A DNA stretch of 64,000 nt from Melampsora larici-populina 98AG31 (lineage: Eukaryota; Basidiomycota; Pucciniomycetes; Pucciniales; Melampsoraceae). The position numbers and the translations under genes are program-made. Shown here in pieces: positions 37,445-48,952 of the stretch; position 1 is the first letter of the stretch; every line of letters starts with the position of its first letter. The stretch covers positions 1,002,990 through 1,066,989 of the forward strand of contig NW_006768765.1 of NCBI RefSeq assembly GCF_000204055.1, written 5' to 3'. The notes under the pieces are model-generated. The model was not told the DNA's origin, searched no databases, and saw only the letters and a program-made list of their open reading frames with translations.

Positions 37445-39223
37445 TGTTGAAGTGTGCAATCGACGAATGATGAGATGACGTGTTAAAGAAAGGAGGATTA
37501 ATTCACATAAACCGTTGAGGAAAATGTTTGCTAAAATTTACCCCAATCGAATTCAGGAAAATCCATATTATACTTATAACAATCCATGAATCCAAATTAC
37601 TTCTCTTTCCTCATCTTTGGAAAGAGAAGTGAGTACATTTCATTATTTGATTTCTTATTTCTTACTTCATTTAAACTATCGAGATTAATGATTGATTGTT
37701 GTTACTGTTTGTTCTAATTAAGATCTTTTACTCTTGAGCCCAAAGATCAGTTATCGAATCATAGATAACTTATACTAATACATTATCTGTACCAATCATA
37801 TAGGTACAAATCTCATAGTCTTATAGTTTCTCTATATTCATGTTTCTAGTGTGTGTTGTTTTAGGTCAGAGCTATCTTTGTAGATTTCGTGCTGGGTATT
37901 GGTTCTCATCGTGCTATTGTGCACACTCTTAGGTGAATAGAATTATCTTGGAAAGAGAAATCTTTACTCTGAATAAACTCCTTCCCCGTCCCAAAAGGAG
38001 TTTAAAACGGGACTTTGGATCAACGCCAAAAGGGAGTTTATCCGTGCAATAAACTCCCTTTTGTACTTCACAAAATTTCATCTCGAAAGACTTCAACCCT
38101 CCTCAATCGATCCAATATGTATTCACTTCATAAGATGCTTGTTCTTTCACTCAATCAACATCTTCAACACTACACCATCATACTCAAGACTCGCAAGCCA
38201 ATCCTTGCTTGTACTCCTTGCTTTCTGTGTAAAAAGTTGTCTTTTGTGATTGTACAAATGAAATCTTGAAAACCAATTTTGATTGAAGGAACGAGTTATC
38301 GATTGTTCAATTTCCAGTCAATTTTGCAATTTCAATCAATCGGTCAATTTTAAATCAATTTTTCAAAACCGAATCATATCATTGCAACTTCATTCTATCA
38401 ATCTCAATCAATTGTTGAACTTCAAAAAATCTCAAAACAAATCACTCTTGAAAGATGAGATAAATAGGGAGTGGTGGAGAGTGTTGAATTTTGTGGGACA
38501 TGTTTCTGTTATCGCAAGCGTGTTTGGGCAAAAGATTGTTGGATGGGAACAAAGGTTGTATCATATGATCATTACTTGTATCGGACATCGTTACTTCTCT
38601 TTCCTCATCTTTGGAAAGAGAAGTGAGTACATTTCATTATTTGATTTCTTATTTCTTACTTCATTTAAACTATCGAGATTAATGATTGATTGTTGTTACT
38701 GTTTGTTCTAATTAAGATCTTTTACTCTTGAGCCCAAAGATCAGTTATCGAATCATAGATAACTTATACTAATACATTATCTGTACCAATCATATAGGTA
38801 CAAATCTCATAGTCTTATAGTTTCTCTATATTCATGTTTCTAGTGTGTGTTGTTTTAGGTCAGAGCTATCTTTGTAGATTTCGTGCTGGGTATTGGTTCT
38901 CATCGTGCTATTGTGCACACTCTTAGGTGAATAGAATTATCTTTGGAAAGAGAAATCTTTTACTCTTGAGCCCAAAGATCAGTTATCGAATCATAGATAA
39001 CTTATACTAATACATTATCTGTACCAATCATATAGGTCAGAGCTATCTTTGTAGATTTCGTGCTGGGTATTGGTTCTCATCGTGCTATTGTGCACACTCT
39101 TAGGTCAGAGCTATCTTTGTAGATTTTGTGCTGGGTATTGGTTCTCATTGTGCTATTGTGCACACTCTTAGTTCCCCAAACCCACAGTAATCAACCTTGT
39201 TCCAAGACACTCAGATATTCTTA
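37445..39223 (+). repeat. Expanded Copia 3' LTR with reiterated segments and an insert
   Basis: About 1.78 kb instead of 480 bp. The first copy (37445-37934) is LTR-like but has an extra block near 37803-37862 absent from the 5' LTR. Foreign sequence follows (about 37950-38588). A second LTR part starts at the stem-loop (38590-38933). A third starts near 38955 and a fourth near 39103, ending AGATATTCTTA at 39223. The block TCAGAGCTATCTTTGTAGAT to CACACTCTTA occurs four times here (near 37866, 38862, 39036, 39103) and once in the 5' LTR. Joins carry GGTGAATAGAATTATCT. Confidence 0.85.
38028..38062. repeat. Perfect 14-bp hairpin inside the LTR insert
   Basis: Arms AAAAGGGAGTTTAT (38028-38041) and ATAAACTCCCTTTT (38049-38062) around a 7-base loop. 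A second, related inverted pair (AAACTCCTT and AAGGAGTTT) lies immediately upstream at about 37976-38004. Confidence 0.85.
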
Positions 39224-39645
39224 AATGAGTTTGAGGGTATGGTGTGGGTGAATTGAATTGATTGATTGGATAAGAATGTGTAAAATTGAAGACAGATGCC
39301 AGGATAGATCAGCAACTATAACAGATGCAAGTTGATGAGATTGAAAGAAATAGAATGAGAAGACAGACTACATACCTTTATAACATAAAGCAGTTGGTTG
39401 GTCCACAATTGCAAACTTAAAAGCCGCTGATTGTCAAGGCTGAGAAAAATTGAGATTCTGTGGCATGGACTGTCCATGGTGTAACAAAAGATCTGAAAAG
39501 AAATTCCAAAACTTGTTAATCAAAATGTTAGGAATGGTATACAGGCGCAAAATTGAAAGGTGTGCATTAATTAGATGGATTGGTGGATTTAGGTAGTGGT
39601 GGATGAGGTAAAGCCTGACCCCTGAGGCTCGAGCCTCGGGCCGTT
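39224..39645. other. Spacer downstream of Copia
   Basis: AT-rich, with no gene. It ends in a GC-richer patch (39610-39655) just before the mini-element remnant. Confidence 0.4.
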
Positions 39646-39649
39646 GGCG

Positions 39650-39877
39650 AGGGACTTAGTTAAGTTTGGTTAGTGACACGGTGTAGGAAACCCGTTCATT
39701 GTTTTCCAAAGGTAGAAGTTGATGCAATCCATAGAGATGGTGTCTTGGACTTCTCCTTTGGCATGATTGCAGGTGGTGGGGTGTAAGAAAAGTGCAAGCA
39801 AGTCCAAGAACAGAATAAAAAGCTGAAGCTGGTTCTGGGGCACGCAAGGCGCTTCTCGCGCCACGCCCACCACGTGA
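39650..39877 (-). repeat. One-ended copy of the GGCGCGCC mini-element
   Basis: Matches 47455-47713 in order: GGAAACCCGTYCAT, then TCYTTTGGCATGATTG, GTCCAAGAAC and CGCGCCACGCCCACCACGTGA. The intact end CGCCCACCACGTGA is at 39864-39877. The other end and the GGCGCGCC-rich arm are not found, so the copy is truncated or diverged. Confidence 0.7.
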
Positions 39878-40125
39878 ACATTGCGCACGAAAGGATCAGA
39901 CCTGATAACATTTTACTGAGCAGAGAAAGATTTTTTGTATTCCAATCGACAAACAAAGACTGAAAGAAACTTCAGTCAGCCTAGTTTACATCCAATGAAA
40001 GGAGTCTATCCGCATCCACGATTTAAAATATGATACAAGAAGTGAAAATGAGGACAGCAGATTATTTTCCCTAAACTCGAAACAATTCAGACTCATGATA
40101 CATTGATCGGAATGGTAATATTAAG

Positions 40126-42453
40126 CTACGAAGGTGCGTTTAAGATCCTTCGCAAGTTTCTTGTCATTCGTCTCTTTTCCATTCCCTTGGTCGGAATTTC
40201 CTGGATGGCCATTGTGATCAATTTTTCACCATCCCTAAGCCCTCGAAGAAACCATACAGAGTAGTCCGCCGCGTCTTGATCGCGTGCGAGAAATTTCCCC
40301 ATCTGTGGCAAGATTGAACCTGATCTGATAAGCTTAATCCTCTCACTTATGTAATGGTCAACAAAACCTAGCTCGCTGAAATTTTCTTGGGCAAAAAGCT
40401 TTGCCACCGCGAATCCATCAGAATATGAATCCTGGAGGAGTGATCCAGAGCTCTCTGTGATATTGATATACTTTGGATCTTCAGGGAGGGCGGGGCTTGA
40501 TGAGAGCTCACTTATTTGCCGTCTTTTCCGAGATATGGTTCTTCGTGATAACGAGAGAGGTGGCAGGCTGCTGGTCACTCCTTTTCGTGTACTGGGTGCA
40601 ACGAGTTGAGATATTGAAGAACGAAGTTCGGCGGTGGTAGTCTCTTGGTTGATCCGTTGGCCATTGTATACCATGAAGTCAGGTGGTAAGATGTTCCCCA
40701 CTTCGGATTTGAAGCACCAATTCCCTTTATCGCACGATTCGCCCGTATAGCCTAAGTGAATTGAGACAAGACAGAAAGATCAGCGACCGTGATGATTCTC
40801 TGCCATGATGATTACTTACTCCAAAAGTGATACCCGTTGGTCATAGAGGCGTATGCTTCCAACTGCTGGTAGCACATCTTTTTCTCAGGCGCCAGTGGAT
40901 TACTGTATTGTATGAGTTTCGCCTTTGAAATCAAACAGCTGAATTCTCCGATGATCATATTGTTATGCAACATTTCAGAAGCGTCTTGGATCATTGTTAA
41001 GGGAGTCGCTGGAACTTGACTAGGTGATGTGTTCGATACCGTATTTGCAGAAGACGATCCTCCATCATAAGTAAAATCTAATATATTCAATCCTCATCAA
41101 GCTGATCAGTTAGGTGCAGAAAGGCACTTTGAATGAATATATACTGACATGAATGATGGTCCAATATTAGCCAATCGACCCGGCTTTCCATATATTGCGC
41201 GGTTGAAGTTAAGGCATATCCGTCTTGTATATAGTAGGGGAACTCGGCCGCCAAAGGACACAGTTCGCGCAAAGCCGCCAGCAAGTCATCATCTTTGGAA
41301 GATGAGAAGAAGGCTTCAGTGATTCGCTACATGGGAGAAGAAAACATCATCATACTTACAAAATTCATCCATAGAAGCAGAGGGTGTTGGTTCATTAAGT
41401 AGTCCGATCCCAATCACGTTTGAGACTTGAGTTAGTCTTTCTGAGAGGAATGTCAGGACGTTCTTTGTCGCGGCGGTGTCCATGAACGATGTACCGTCAC
41501 TTGTTCCACTACTCGCTTTGCCGTTCTGTGATCCGGGTGCACCATCTATGCCAGAAGATGACTAGGTGAGAGTCAGACACTCATTCATGACTGCCTGAAA
41601 CACTCACGCAAATCTATCAAAACACCAATCCCATGGCTCGCCGCCATATTGATAGCATTCGTGATTTGTGACCAAGCGTTGATATAGACACCTGCCACGC
41701 TGTCAAACGCGGTTCCTGCGCAGAACTCAGGCCCCAGCATCCAGTACCCGATGGGAATTCGGACTGTGTTGATTCCTGTTGAGAGATGTAGTTCCGGTTG
41801 ATAAGTTGGACGATCAGGATCAGACAGTTTTATGATAGTGGGGTTCTCGCACCAATGCTTTGGAGGTAAGCAAAGTCCTTTTCGGTGATGAAAGTATCCC
41901 AATGATGTTCCAAAACAGATCGAGCTTGTCGGATTCCCCCCCATCCTGAAGCCAGATCTAATTCAGCAGTCTTTGGCTCTTTGGCACATCGAAACAAAGA
42001 CGGTGTCATCCAACTCTCGTGGACAAACCTAGAAATAATTTTAGAAGGTTGACAGATTGTGAGTGTTTTGAACCCCTGCGAAAGATTGGGAGAAGTGTAA
42101 CTAGAGATTATTTACCATCCTCCCAAGTTTACTGATCTCTGTCGCCTATGTCGATAAATCACAGCAAGGTCATGGTCGAAAGGCGGTAAGACGGCTATAA
42201 GAGGTGTCTTCGTATGATAAAATGGCGTAGTCGGGCCACACGATTTCGTGGACGTATTGCTGGAGTCGACCACTCCTGTGTCCATCAGAACAGGCACACC
42301 ACTGACAACGGGGCCTGTCGTTTGAGACATCAGGTCCATTGATGTGGTCATCAAAGTGTTATTTGTCAGCGATACTAAGGGTGTAAAGTTGGCCGGTATC
42401 AGACCGAGCATCGCGAGTGATGTTGTCAGCGCTTGCATGGGACTTGTAGGCAT
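40126..42453 (-). CDS. Glycoside hydrolase family 5, exo-1,3-beta-glucanase-like
   Basis: Likely acts on beta-1,3-glucan of the fungal wall. The start is ATG at 42453, and seven or so exons run to the stop at 40126. Exon 1 (to about 42116) ends in RSVNLGGW and is spliced to FVHESWMTPSLF (from 42028). GINTVRIPIGYWMLGPEF and HGIGVLIDLHGAPGSQNG follow after two more introns. The acid/base is in GIGLLNEP and the likely nucleophile in MIIGEFS; DWLILDHHS lies between them. All are Exg-type GH5 signatures. The first 100 residues carry a mildly hydrophobic start and a Ser/Thr-rich linker, so secretion is plausible but the signal peptide is weak. After NGYHFW comes an unusual C-terminal extension of roughly 200 residues with a basic patch (SRRTISRKRRQ). 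Some exon edges are approximate. Confidence 0.87.
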
Positions 42454-43896
42454 TTTCGATGATTCTGAAATGATAGAGGAGGAGATGTTCTTCTAGAAGA
42501 GCTTGGTAAATATGGATTTGATTCGTAGGTATCAGGACTAGTGAAGTTTGAAATATGTGAAGAATGATTAGTGAGAGTCACAGAGAGCAGAGCAACTGGC
42601 TTTTATCCTTGATCCCAATGGCGTCCCTTTAGGCGCCCCCCCTCACACGCCATCTTTCAGGACGAGATATCGACCAAGCCAGTCAACAGATCGAAGATGG
42701 CGGGAAGAGCTGCAAATATTTACACATTTTTACGTTGAGTATCATTTAAAGATGGACCATGATGAGAGACATGGCTTATCTCATTGGTCTATTCCGCGCA
42801 GACTTCCATTGTAGTGAGCAGTGGAACTTGAAAGCGACGAGCAGTACGCGACGGAATTGCTCACCATGCGCGCAACATCTCTGGTGCACAATCGTGTTTT
42901 CAGATTGAGTCGGCTGCTCCTCACGACTTTGTTGTTTATGAACTCTTTAGTTCTTTCGGTTCCTGGTTGTTAGAATTGCACACCATTTTGATTTCAGATT
43001 CGACTTGTTACAAACCAGTGGGGTCCGCCGGATGTAAAGCCATTCCCCGGTGCCCTAGAAAGATCACTCTCACAGCAACGAGCATCCGATAAGCCAGTCA
43101 CCCATGAGCTAGACATAGTTACTCTGAATGCATTCAAAACAGTCTCAAAATTTTATTCGCATCTCAGGACCCCAACGAGAATTCAGACGGAGGAATTAAG
43201 TTAGCCGGATGGAAGTCCACTGTCCATCAGTCTTCCGTGCGGGCGGAAGCCATACACGGGCGAGAGCGGTCGAATAGCAACGTTAATAGTTCATCTTTAC
43301 CGAGCAATCCGGCGGTCAGCGTGGTATGCCCTACCCCTTTTATCTCATTTAGAAAGTGATGCAAAAGAACGTAACGCGGCTGGTTTGGTTGTCTTCTTTG
43401 GGGCTGCGGTGTCCTCATACAAGACTTTCAGTCATGTGACTGGAGTGCACTTCGAATCCTACGACAATCTCGGCGTGGTCAAAGAAACAGAACACGAACG
43501 ATTTTAGCTGTTGTCTTGCTCAGCAATGTAGCGACTGGCTCAGTCATAGTGTACCGTAATCATTCGGCTGCCACGACGCTGTCTGACGGTAGCGTAACAA
43601 TCATATCCTCTTTGATGTTAATGGAGAGCCACTATATAGTGTCTCCCTCTGTTGGCTCCTCGCCGTCTTTCTTCAGCCTCATCATCCCTTACATTTTCAG
43701 CTCAATTTGTTTTTTGACGCCGAGCGTTTTTCATTTGACCAACCTCTATATATCTTCCATCTGTTTTTGGCTTTTTGTTAGGATTAATTTCCATCAAACG
43801 TCACTTTCTGCTTCGTATTAGTTTTGTTTAATCGCTTTTTTTAATTAGAATTATCACTGTGATCTTACTTTGATACTTTCCGCAAAAAAATCGAAT
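42454..43896. promoter_or_regulatory. Divergent spacer between glucanase and secreted Gly-rich gene
   Basis: About 1.4 kb with no supported gene. A palindromic TATA-like ACTATATAGT is at 43631-43640, some 256 bases before the ATG at 43897. Confidence 0.4.
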
Positions 43897-44528
43897 ATGT
43901 ACTCTGTCACTTTGATCTTTGTTCTGTTCTGCTTTTCGGTGTCGGAGCTTCCGCAGGCGTTCTCAACCCCCACGCCAGAACCACAATTCAGGGTAAGTCT
44001 CTCATTCTTTCTTCTCAGTAGATCAACAAGACTCATACGGCATACTAAAGCTCCCTTCTTTTTTTTCCGTCACAGTCAGTAGATCTCATTCAAAGAACTC
44101 CATTTTTCTCCCCTGGTGGTGAGATAGGTGGTCTTCAGGGTGCTAATTTATATTCCAATAGCCCGTTAGTCGGTGGTATCAATCCCGGCCTTGGTCTTCC
44201 ATTGGGCGCTGGAATTGGGCCCGTGGGTGCGTTGGGCGGGGGAATCGGATCCCCCCTTGGTTTAACGGGCAGTCCTGCATTCGCCAACAACCAGTATGGA
44301 CTACCTATTAACCGCAACAATTTCGTAAGTCATATTACCTTTCCGCAAGACCTTCCTGATGACTCACTTCATTTCTGCTTGTAGGAATCGAGCGGATTCA
44401 ACCGTGGCGGCAACGGATTTTCAAACGGTTATTTCGGTGCCGGCTCAGGTTTTCAGTCGCGAAGAAGTCAAGCATCACTGTTGATCGCTGGTCTTGGAGT
44501 GTTTAATTTGATGGTTCTATTAGTCTGA
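43897..44528 (+). CDS. Small secreted Gly-rich protein with GPI-anchor-like tail
   Basis: Three exons (43897-43992, 44076-44324, 44385-44528) join in frame to 162 residues. The signal peptide is MYSVTLIFVLFCFSVSELPQ. The mature part is rich in Gly, Pro, Leu and Asn, with near-repeats such as GGINPGLGLPLGAGIGPVG and GALGGGIGSPLGLTG. The C-terminus is SLLIAGLGVFNLMVLLV after small residues, which fits a GPI-anchor signal or a single membrane anchor. There is no cysteine in the mature part. I recognise no family. A surface or wall protein is the simplest reading. Confidence 0.68.
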
Positions 44529-45399
44529 AGAAAAGAAAAGTCATACTTATAAAACCTTTTTGTTGTATATAATTTGCATCACTTTGGCTTTTCCTTGTGT
44601 ACATACGGAATTTGCTTGTTTATTATTCATCGACCATTCTTCTTGTCTATAAGTTCCAACCAATCTTACCTTCCACATCTTGGGACAATCACTTCATTTG
44701 CGTTATTTATCCTGAAATTCTTAATGTATAAACCTTCTTATCTTCCACACACGTCGAAGACGGTTGCCAATTCCCTCGTATATGTCAAGCAGCAGCAATG
44801 ATCTGGCCCCACACAAGCCTCCATTTGCATCTTTAATTGGTTAGCACCGCACTCTACTCAAACCATTCACCTATAGCTATTGATGCATGTCATTCAATCA
44901 CAAACTACGCAAGCCAACTGTCTCAAGGAATCCTGAAGGCAAAACCTGCATTTGATTACATCGGGAAAGAAGATTCTAAATTATCAGTTGCAGTGTTGAA
45001 CGGACAAATAGACGTGTGATAGACACTCACATTGATAGTAGTTGGAATGAGCTGAAGTCTCTTTGCACTTGGTTTGAATTAGCCCCAACTATGCGAACAA
45101 AAGCCTCTGATAGGGTGCCTAGGGTTAACATTGAGAAAAAATCCAGAGATGTATTGGTTATGACATCATACTTCTGAAGAAGTCATCTCTCCGAACTCCA
45201 AGTGCAGTAGCACACGGAAGTGAATAATGTATGAATTGTTGATTGCGGGCAATGATGATAGGCGGCCAACATATACTTTGTAGTCGCAAGAATTCGCTGG
45301 TCAATTTAGTGACTGAGCAACCAACACCAGAAGTTTTCACGTGGTACAGATAAGACATACAAAGGATACAAATGCTCATACAAATAATTCGTGTAACAA
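44529..45399. other. Spacer between the secreted protein gene and MAD3
   Basis: It lies between two genes that converge here. Small random frames only; no gene is seen. Confidence 0.45.
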
Positions 45400-46813
45400 T
45401 CACAGCATGCGGATGTTTTTGTCAGACCAACTTTTGTGATGCCGAAGAGGATTTGATTTGAGGAGTTCATAATCGCATTGCTCTGAGCTCCCGTCAAGTT
45501 GCTCAGAAGGGTCACCGAGTCCGAGATGCCCACTTAGCATCCCAGCCACTTTGGGAGACACGATAGATACAGGGAGTGGATCAGACTGGGGCACAGATTA
45601 TCACAGAAATCAGCCAGTATTCGAAATGAGCTTAAACCGACGGGTAATAGAACAGAAGACAATACAGAAAGAACTAACCACGTCTGAGTCTTCGAAAATT
45701 TTCATCTTTGCTGGGCGAGGAGCCGCAACTCCGGATGATGTTGTAGCTTTCATGGGAAGCTTCTGCCCCTTCCAGGCCGTTGGCTCCACTGTGTTTTGTT
45801 TCCGGTTACTCTCCACTGTTCCAATATCGTCCCAGCGAGTGATCTGGCCTGGAATACTGGTTTGGTCGGATACGCCGTCTTCAAAAATCTTCATCTTACC
45901 CTTCACAGGTTTTTTTGCAAGACCTAGCTTTGGTTTTGGAATCGAATTCGAGGAGCTTTCTGTTGACGAGGGCGGATGGTCAAGACTGGCTGCCAGCTTC
46001 CGCTGAACATCTTCCAATCGAGTCGACAGTTTTTCAATTGGAGATGCTTTTCGATCAATACCGAGTCGTAATACGTATCTAGCCTTTTCGTAATCTCGAA
46101 AGTGACATAAGACCAACGAGAATTCATCGTACAAAAGACTAGACTCTGTACCAATCTTTTTGTGTAACAAAAAACTGAAGATTGTTCGTGCAGCTTCACG
46201 TTGAACTTGATGGGAATAGTAAATCCATAGTTTGAGATACCGCAGGTCTTGTTGATATCGTTCATCAGTGACAAACTTTCGAGTAGATCGCTCCAGGATC
46301 GGTATCAGTTTTGATTCAGCTGTAGTCCCACCCGATGGATATGATTCGATGATCCAGCGGACGTACCTAGATAGTTGATGTCAAACTTCATCAGCCGATA
46401 AACCCATACAATAGCAATCAACAGACCGATGCTGTGATTCCCAAAACTCACTCGACATAAATCTCGAGGGGATCTTTGATCAACTCCTGCGCTCTTTCCT
46501 TGCCATCGAAGTCCAGATCATTCGATTGCCCAAGCTCGGCCTTCTCCAAACGCTCTATATCTTTCTGAAATCTTTGATGACCACTCCGAAGATTTTCAGC
46601 CAACGCAATGGGGTTAAAAGCATTCGATAAGCCTTTGGTTGTTTCCGTTCGAAATCCCATGGCTGAATGAGAGTCGGATGATTTGGTCTGGAATAAAGAC
46701 GTCAGTTGAGCTGCTGATCTGCCTGAAGCCAGTGGCTGAATGTTTTCTTTCTGATTTTCTATCGCACTGATGTCCACTGAGACCGTTTCCGGGGAATGCT
46801 CATTATCGTCCAT
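45400..46813 (-). CDS. MAD3: Spindle assembly checkpoint protein Mad3/BubR1-type
   Basis: Part of the mitotic checkpoint complex that inhibits Cdc20-APC/C. Three exons (46813-46452, 46366-45679, 45585-45400) join in frame to 411 residues. The N-terminal KEN box is plain (IENQKENIQPL), preceding the Mad3/BUB1 region I: LEIYVEYVRWIIESYPSG, YLKLWIYYSHQVQREAART, IGTESSLLYDEFSLVL and EKARYVLRLGIDRKASPIEK. The motif KMKIFED occurs twice in the C-terminal half. No kinase domain follows, so this is Mad3 rather than Bub1. The C-terminal exon (SDPLPVSIVSPKVAG to KNIRML) is supported by a clean CCCCAG acceptor. Confidence 0.9.
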
Positions 46814-47087
46814 CTTGCTTGGGCCTTCTCAGATAAGATGATTTTTGCGTGATATTGACTGGTGAGGTGATTATAAAGTAATGGGTGTTGAATGGGAAGC
46901 GCGACTGACGCTACAAACTTCAAACTTCAAAGAGGATGAGATGACCTGTATCAACTGCACGTGACCAGCGCGACTCGCCCTCCAAAACTTGATATTAACA
47001 TATTCAGCGAGGAATTATTGCAGAGGCACGCAAGTGGAGGCATCTGCAGCATGCTCTGGTTTGTCTACAACCTCACTTCATATGGGG
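46814..47087. other. MAD3 upstream region
   Basis: Short spacer between the MAD3 start and the mini-element. The insertion lies within about 300 bases of the start codon and may affect the promoter. Confidence 0.4.
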
Positions 47088-47721
47088 GTTGGGATTCACG
47101 TGGTGGGCGCGGGGTTTGGATGTAGGGCGCGCTCGGCGCGCCTTTTCAAACCTTCAAGAGGCGCGCCTGTGGTGGGGGCGCCAAGGCGCGCCTTTTGAGG
47201 CTGCAAAATCGAAAAACGATCAAAAAAATTGATAAAACAGCCTTGAAAAGTGTTGAAAGGGAGAAGAAATGAGCATTTCTTGCAAATTCTTTGTGCATAC
47301 TTCGATAAACAAGAGTGAGCAATATAAAATCAAACAAAGAGATCATTTTCATCCCATGATTCATTGTCGGATTCAGAATCCACCACCATTACATCTGTAA
47401 AGGCCTCATTGGAATTGGAATTATTGAAACAAGTGATGTCAAACAGTGATTTTGGACATAAGGAAACCCGTCCATCTTTTCCCAAAGCTTGAAGTCGGTG
47501 GAATCCACTCGGATGATGTCTTGGTTGTGTCCTTTGGCATGATTGGAGGTGATGGGTGTGTGAAAAAGGGTCAGAAAGTCCAAGAACTGACAAAAAGTTC
47601 AAAGCTGGTTGTGGGGCGCGCCCACCCCATATTTCGACTTTTCAGGCGCGCCCCCGCGCCTGCGCCTGGGCGCGCCCAAAAGGCGCGCTTTTCGCGCCAC
47701 GCCCACCACGTGAGTTGGGAT
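47088..47721. mobile_element. 618-bp MITE-like element with GGCGCGCC-rich ends
   Basis: The element is 47096-47713. Its ends are 14-bp inverted repeats, TCACGTGGTGGGCG (47096-47109) and CGCCCACCACGTGA (47700-47713). The flanks carry an exact 8-bp target duplication GTTGGGAT (47088-47095 and 47714-47721). Both subterminal zones hold several GGCGCGCC or GGCGCGC units (left near 47132, 47160, 47183; right near 47612, 47645, 47669, 47681). The inside is AT-rich. A minus-strand frame with NHAKG..QDIIRVDSTDFKLW is shared in part with the remnant at 39.7 kb. The 8-bp duplication fits hAT or Mutator types. No transposase is present. Confidence 0.85.
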
Positions 47722-48952
47722 CCTACAGAATCGGAGAACACACCAACGAGAGAGCACCAATGAAGATAGTTCATCACACTATAAATAGCCAGGCTTTTTA
47801 CTCTAAATATGTGCATTCTGTTCATGGTGGAATATGAGGTGCTTAGTGATACCCAAAGCACATCGTGAAGACTTTAGATACCGTGTATCTTGACTAGAAA
47901 TGATGCTGAGAGCTTGGTGAAGGATAATGCTTTTTATGGTGATTCTTATACAAGGATCATACCCACAAAACTTGTACATTCAAAAAGCTTTCAAAACAAT
48001 GCAGCTCTTCTGAACTCATTAAAGCCCCACACTGCCTCTTGTAAGCCCAGCTCTTTGTCTGATTTGTATTTCTGGTACAGATGCTGCAAACCTCACTTAT
48101 TATATAGGCCTTTTCCCTATTGCATTCTACCAACCAGAATAGCTCTGGAGCAGTCACCAGCTGACCAGCAGAAATGATAAGTACATAAATTACACTAAAA
48201 TTACAACAGAAAGAAAGTAACACTTGTCTTCACACAAGGTCAAGCTATTGATCCTGGTATGGGGCCTAGCATCCATGGACCCATATTGTATACATACATT
48301 GGGTATGACCAATCTTGCATGGCTCAATATGTTTTTTCTAGTGTGAAAAGATGGTGCATCTTGACCTACGCCGACTCCATACATTGTGGATTGATACTTG
48401 TTTAGGCCTGCATACATTTCACCAAAGTCAATTTAAACCTCATACAAATTACAGTCATGAGCCACAGCCCAGTGCCATAGCTTTCAAAGTCAAACAAGTG
48501 ACCATTTTCTACATCACCGCCAATACTTGACTTACAACCTCTCTTTACTCCTTACTTTGATACATACTTACTTATTTCCTTGGATTGCTGGCTTTCATTG
48601 ATTGGCCGGGGGTGACTATGTAAAGGCAGGTCCAGGAATCAAGCTTGAATGCTAGATTCCAAGCACTTTGTGACTTATTCACATTATCAGCATGAGCATT
48701 TGGGTCAGTGAACTGGTGAACCATATGTGCCAATCCTGCACCAAAAGTGATTTCAGGCTCATCTAGACTACATTGTAATGCAAGAATGAATCAGAGCAAT
48801 AGTGACTACACTGATTGAGATATAGATTTAAATTTGACAGTACTAATGATGGATAGACCTACAAAGAATATATGGTAAGACTCTTACAAATACAATTAAA
48901 GTTGAATACAAGTTACCCAGACGTCCCAGAATCAATAAATAAAAGCCAATAG
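47722..48952. other. Spacer, nothing recognised
   Basis: About 1.2 kb of AT-rich DNA with only short overlapping frames. Confidence 0.45.

Larger units (their letters stand above)
32288..39223 (+). mobile_element. Ty1/Copia LTR retrotransposon, recently inserted but disabled
   Basis: Order: 5' LTR (32288-32767), primer site (32768 on), gag/pol (32809-37415), purine-rich tract (37433-37444), 3' LTR region (37445-39223). The first 350 or so bases of the 3' LTR match the 5' LTR with only a few differences, indicating a young element. The coding part has one frame change near 33600 and one stop codon at 36852. The flanking 5-mers (GGTGA and AATGA) do not match fully, probably because the 3' end was rearranged. 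Confidence 0.92.

Noticed and set aside
32283..39228. Perfect 5-bp target duplication of the Copia element
   Set aside because: GGTGA and AATGA agree at only three positions; the 3' end is rearranged.
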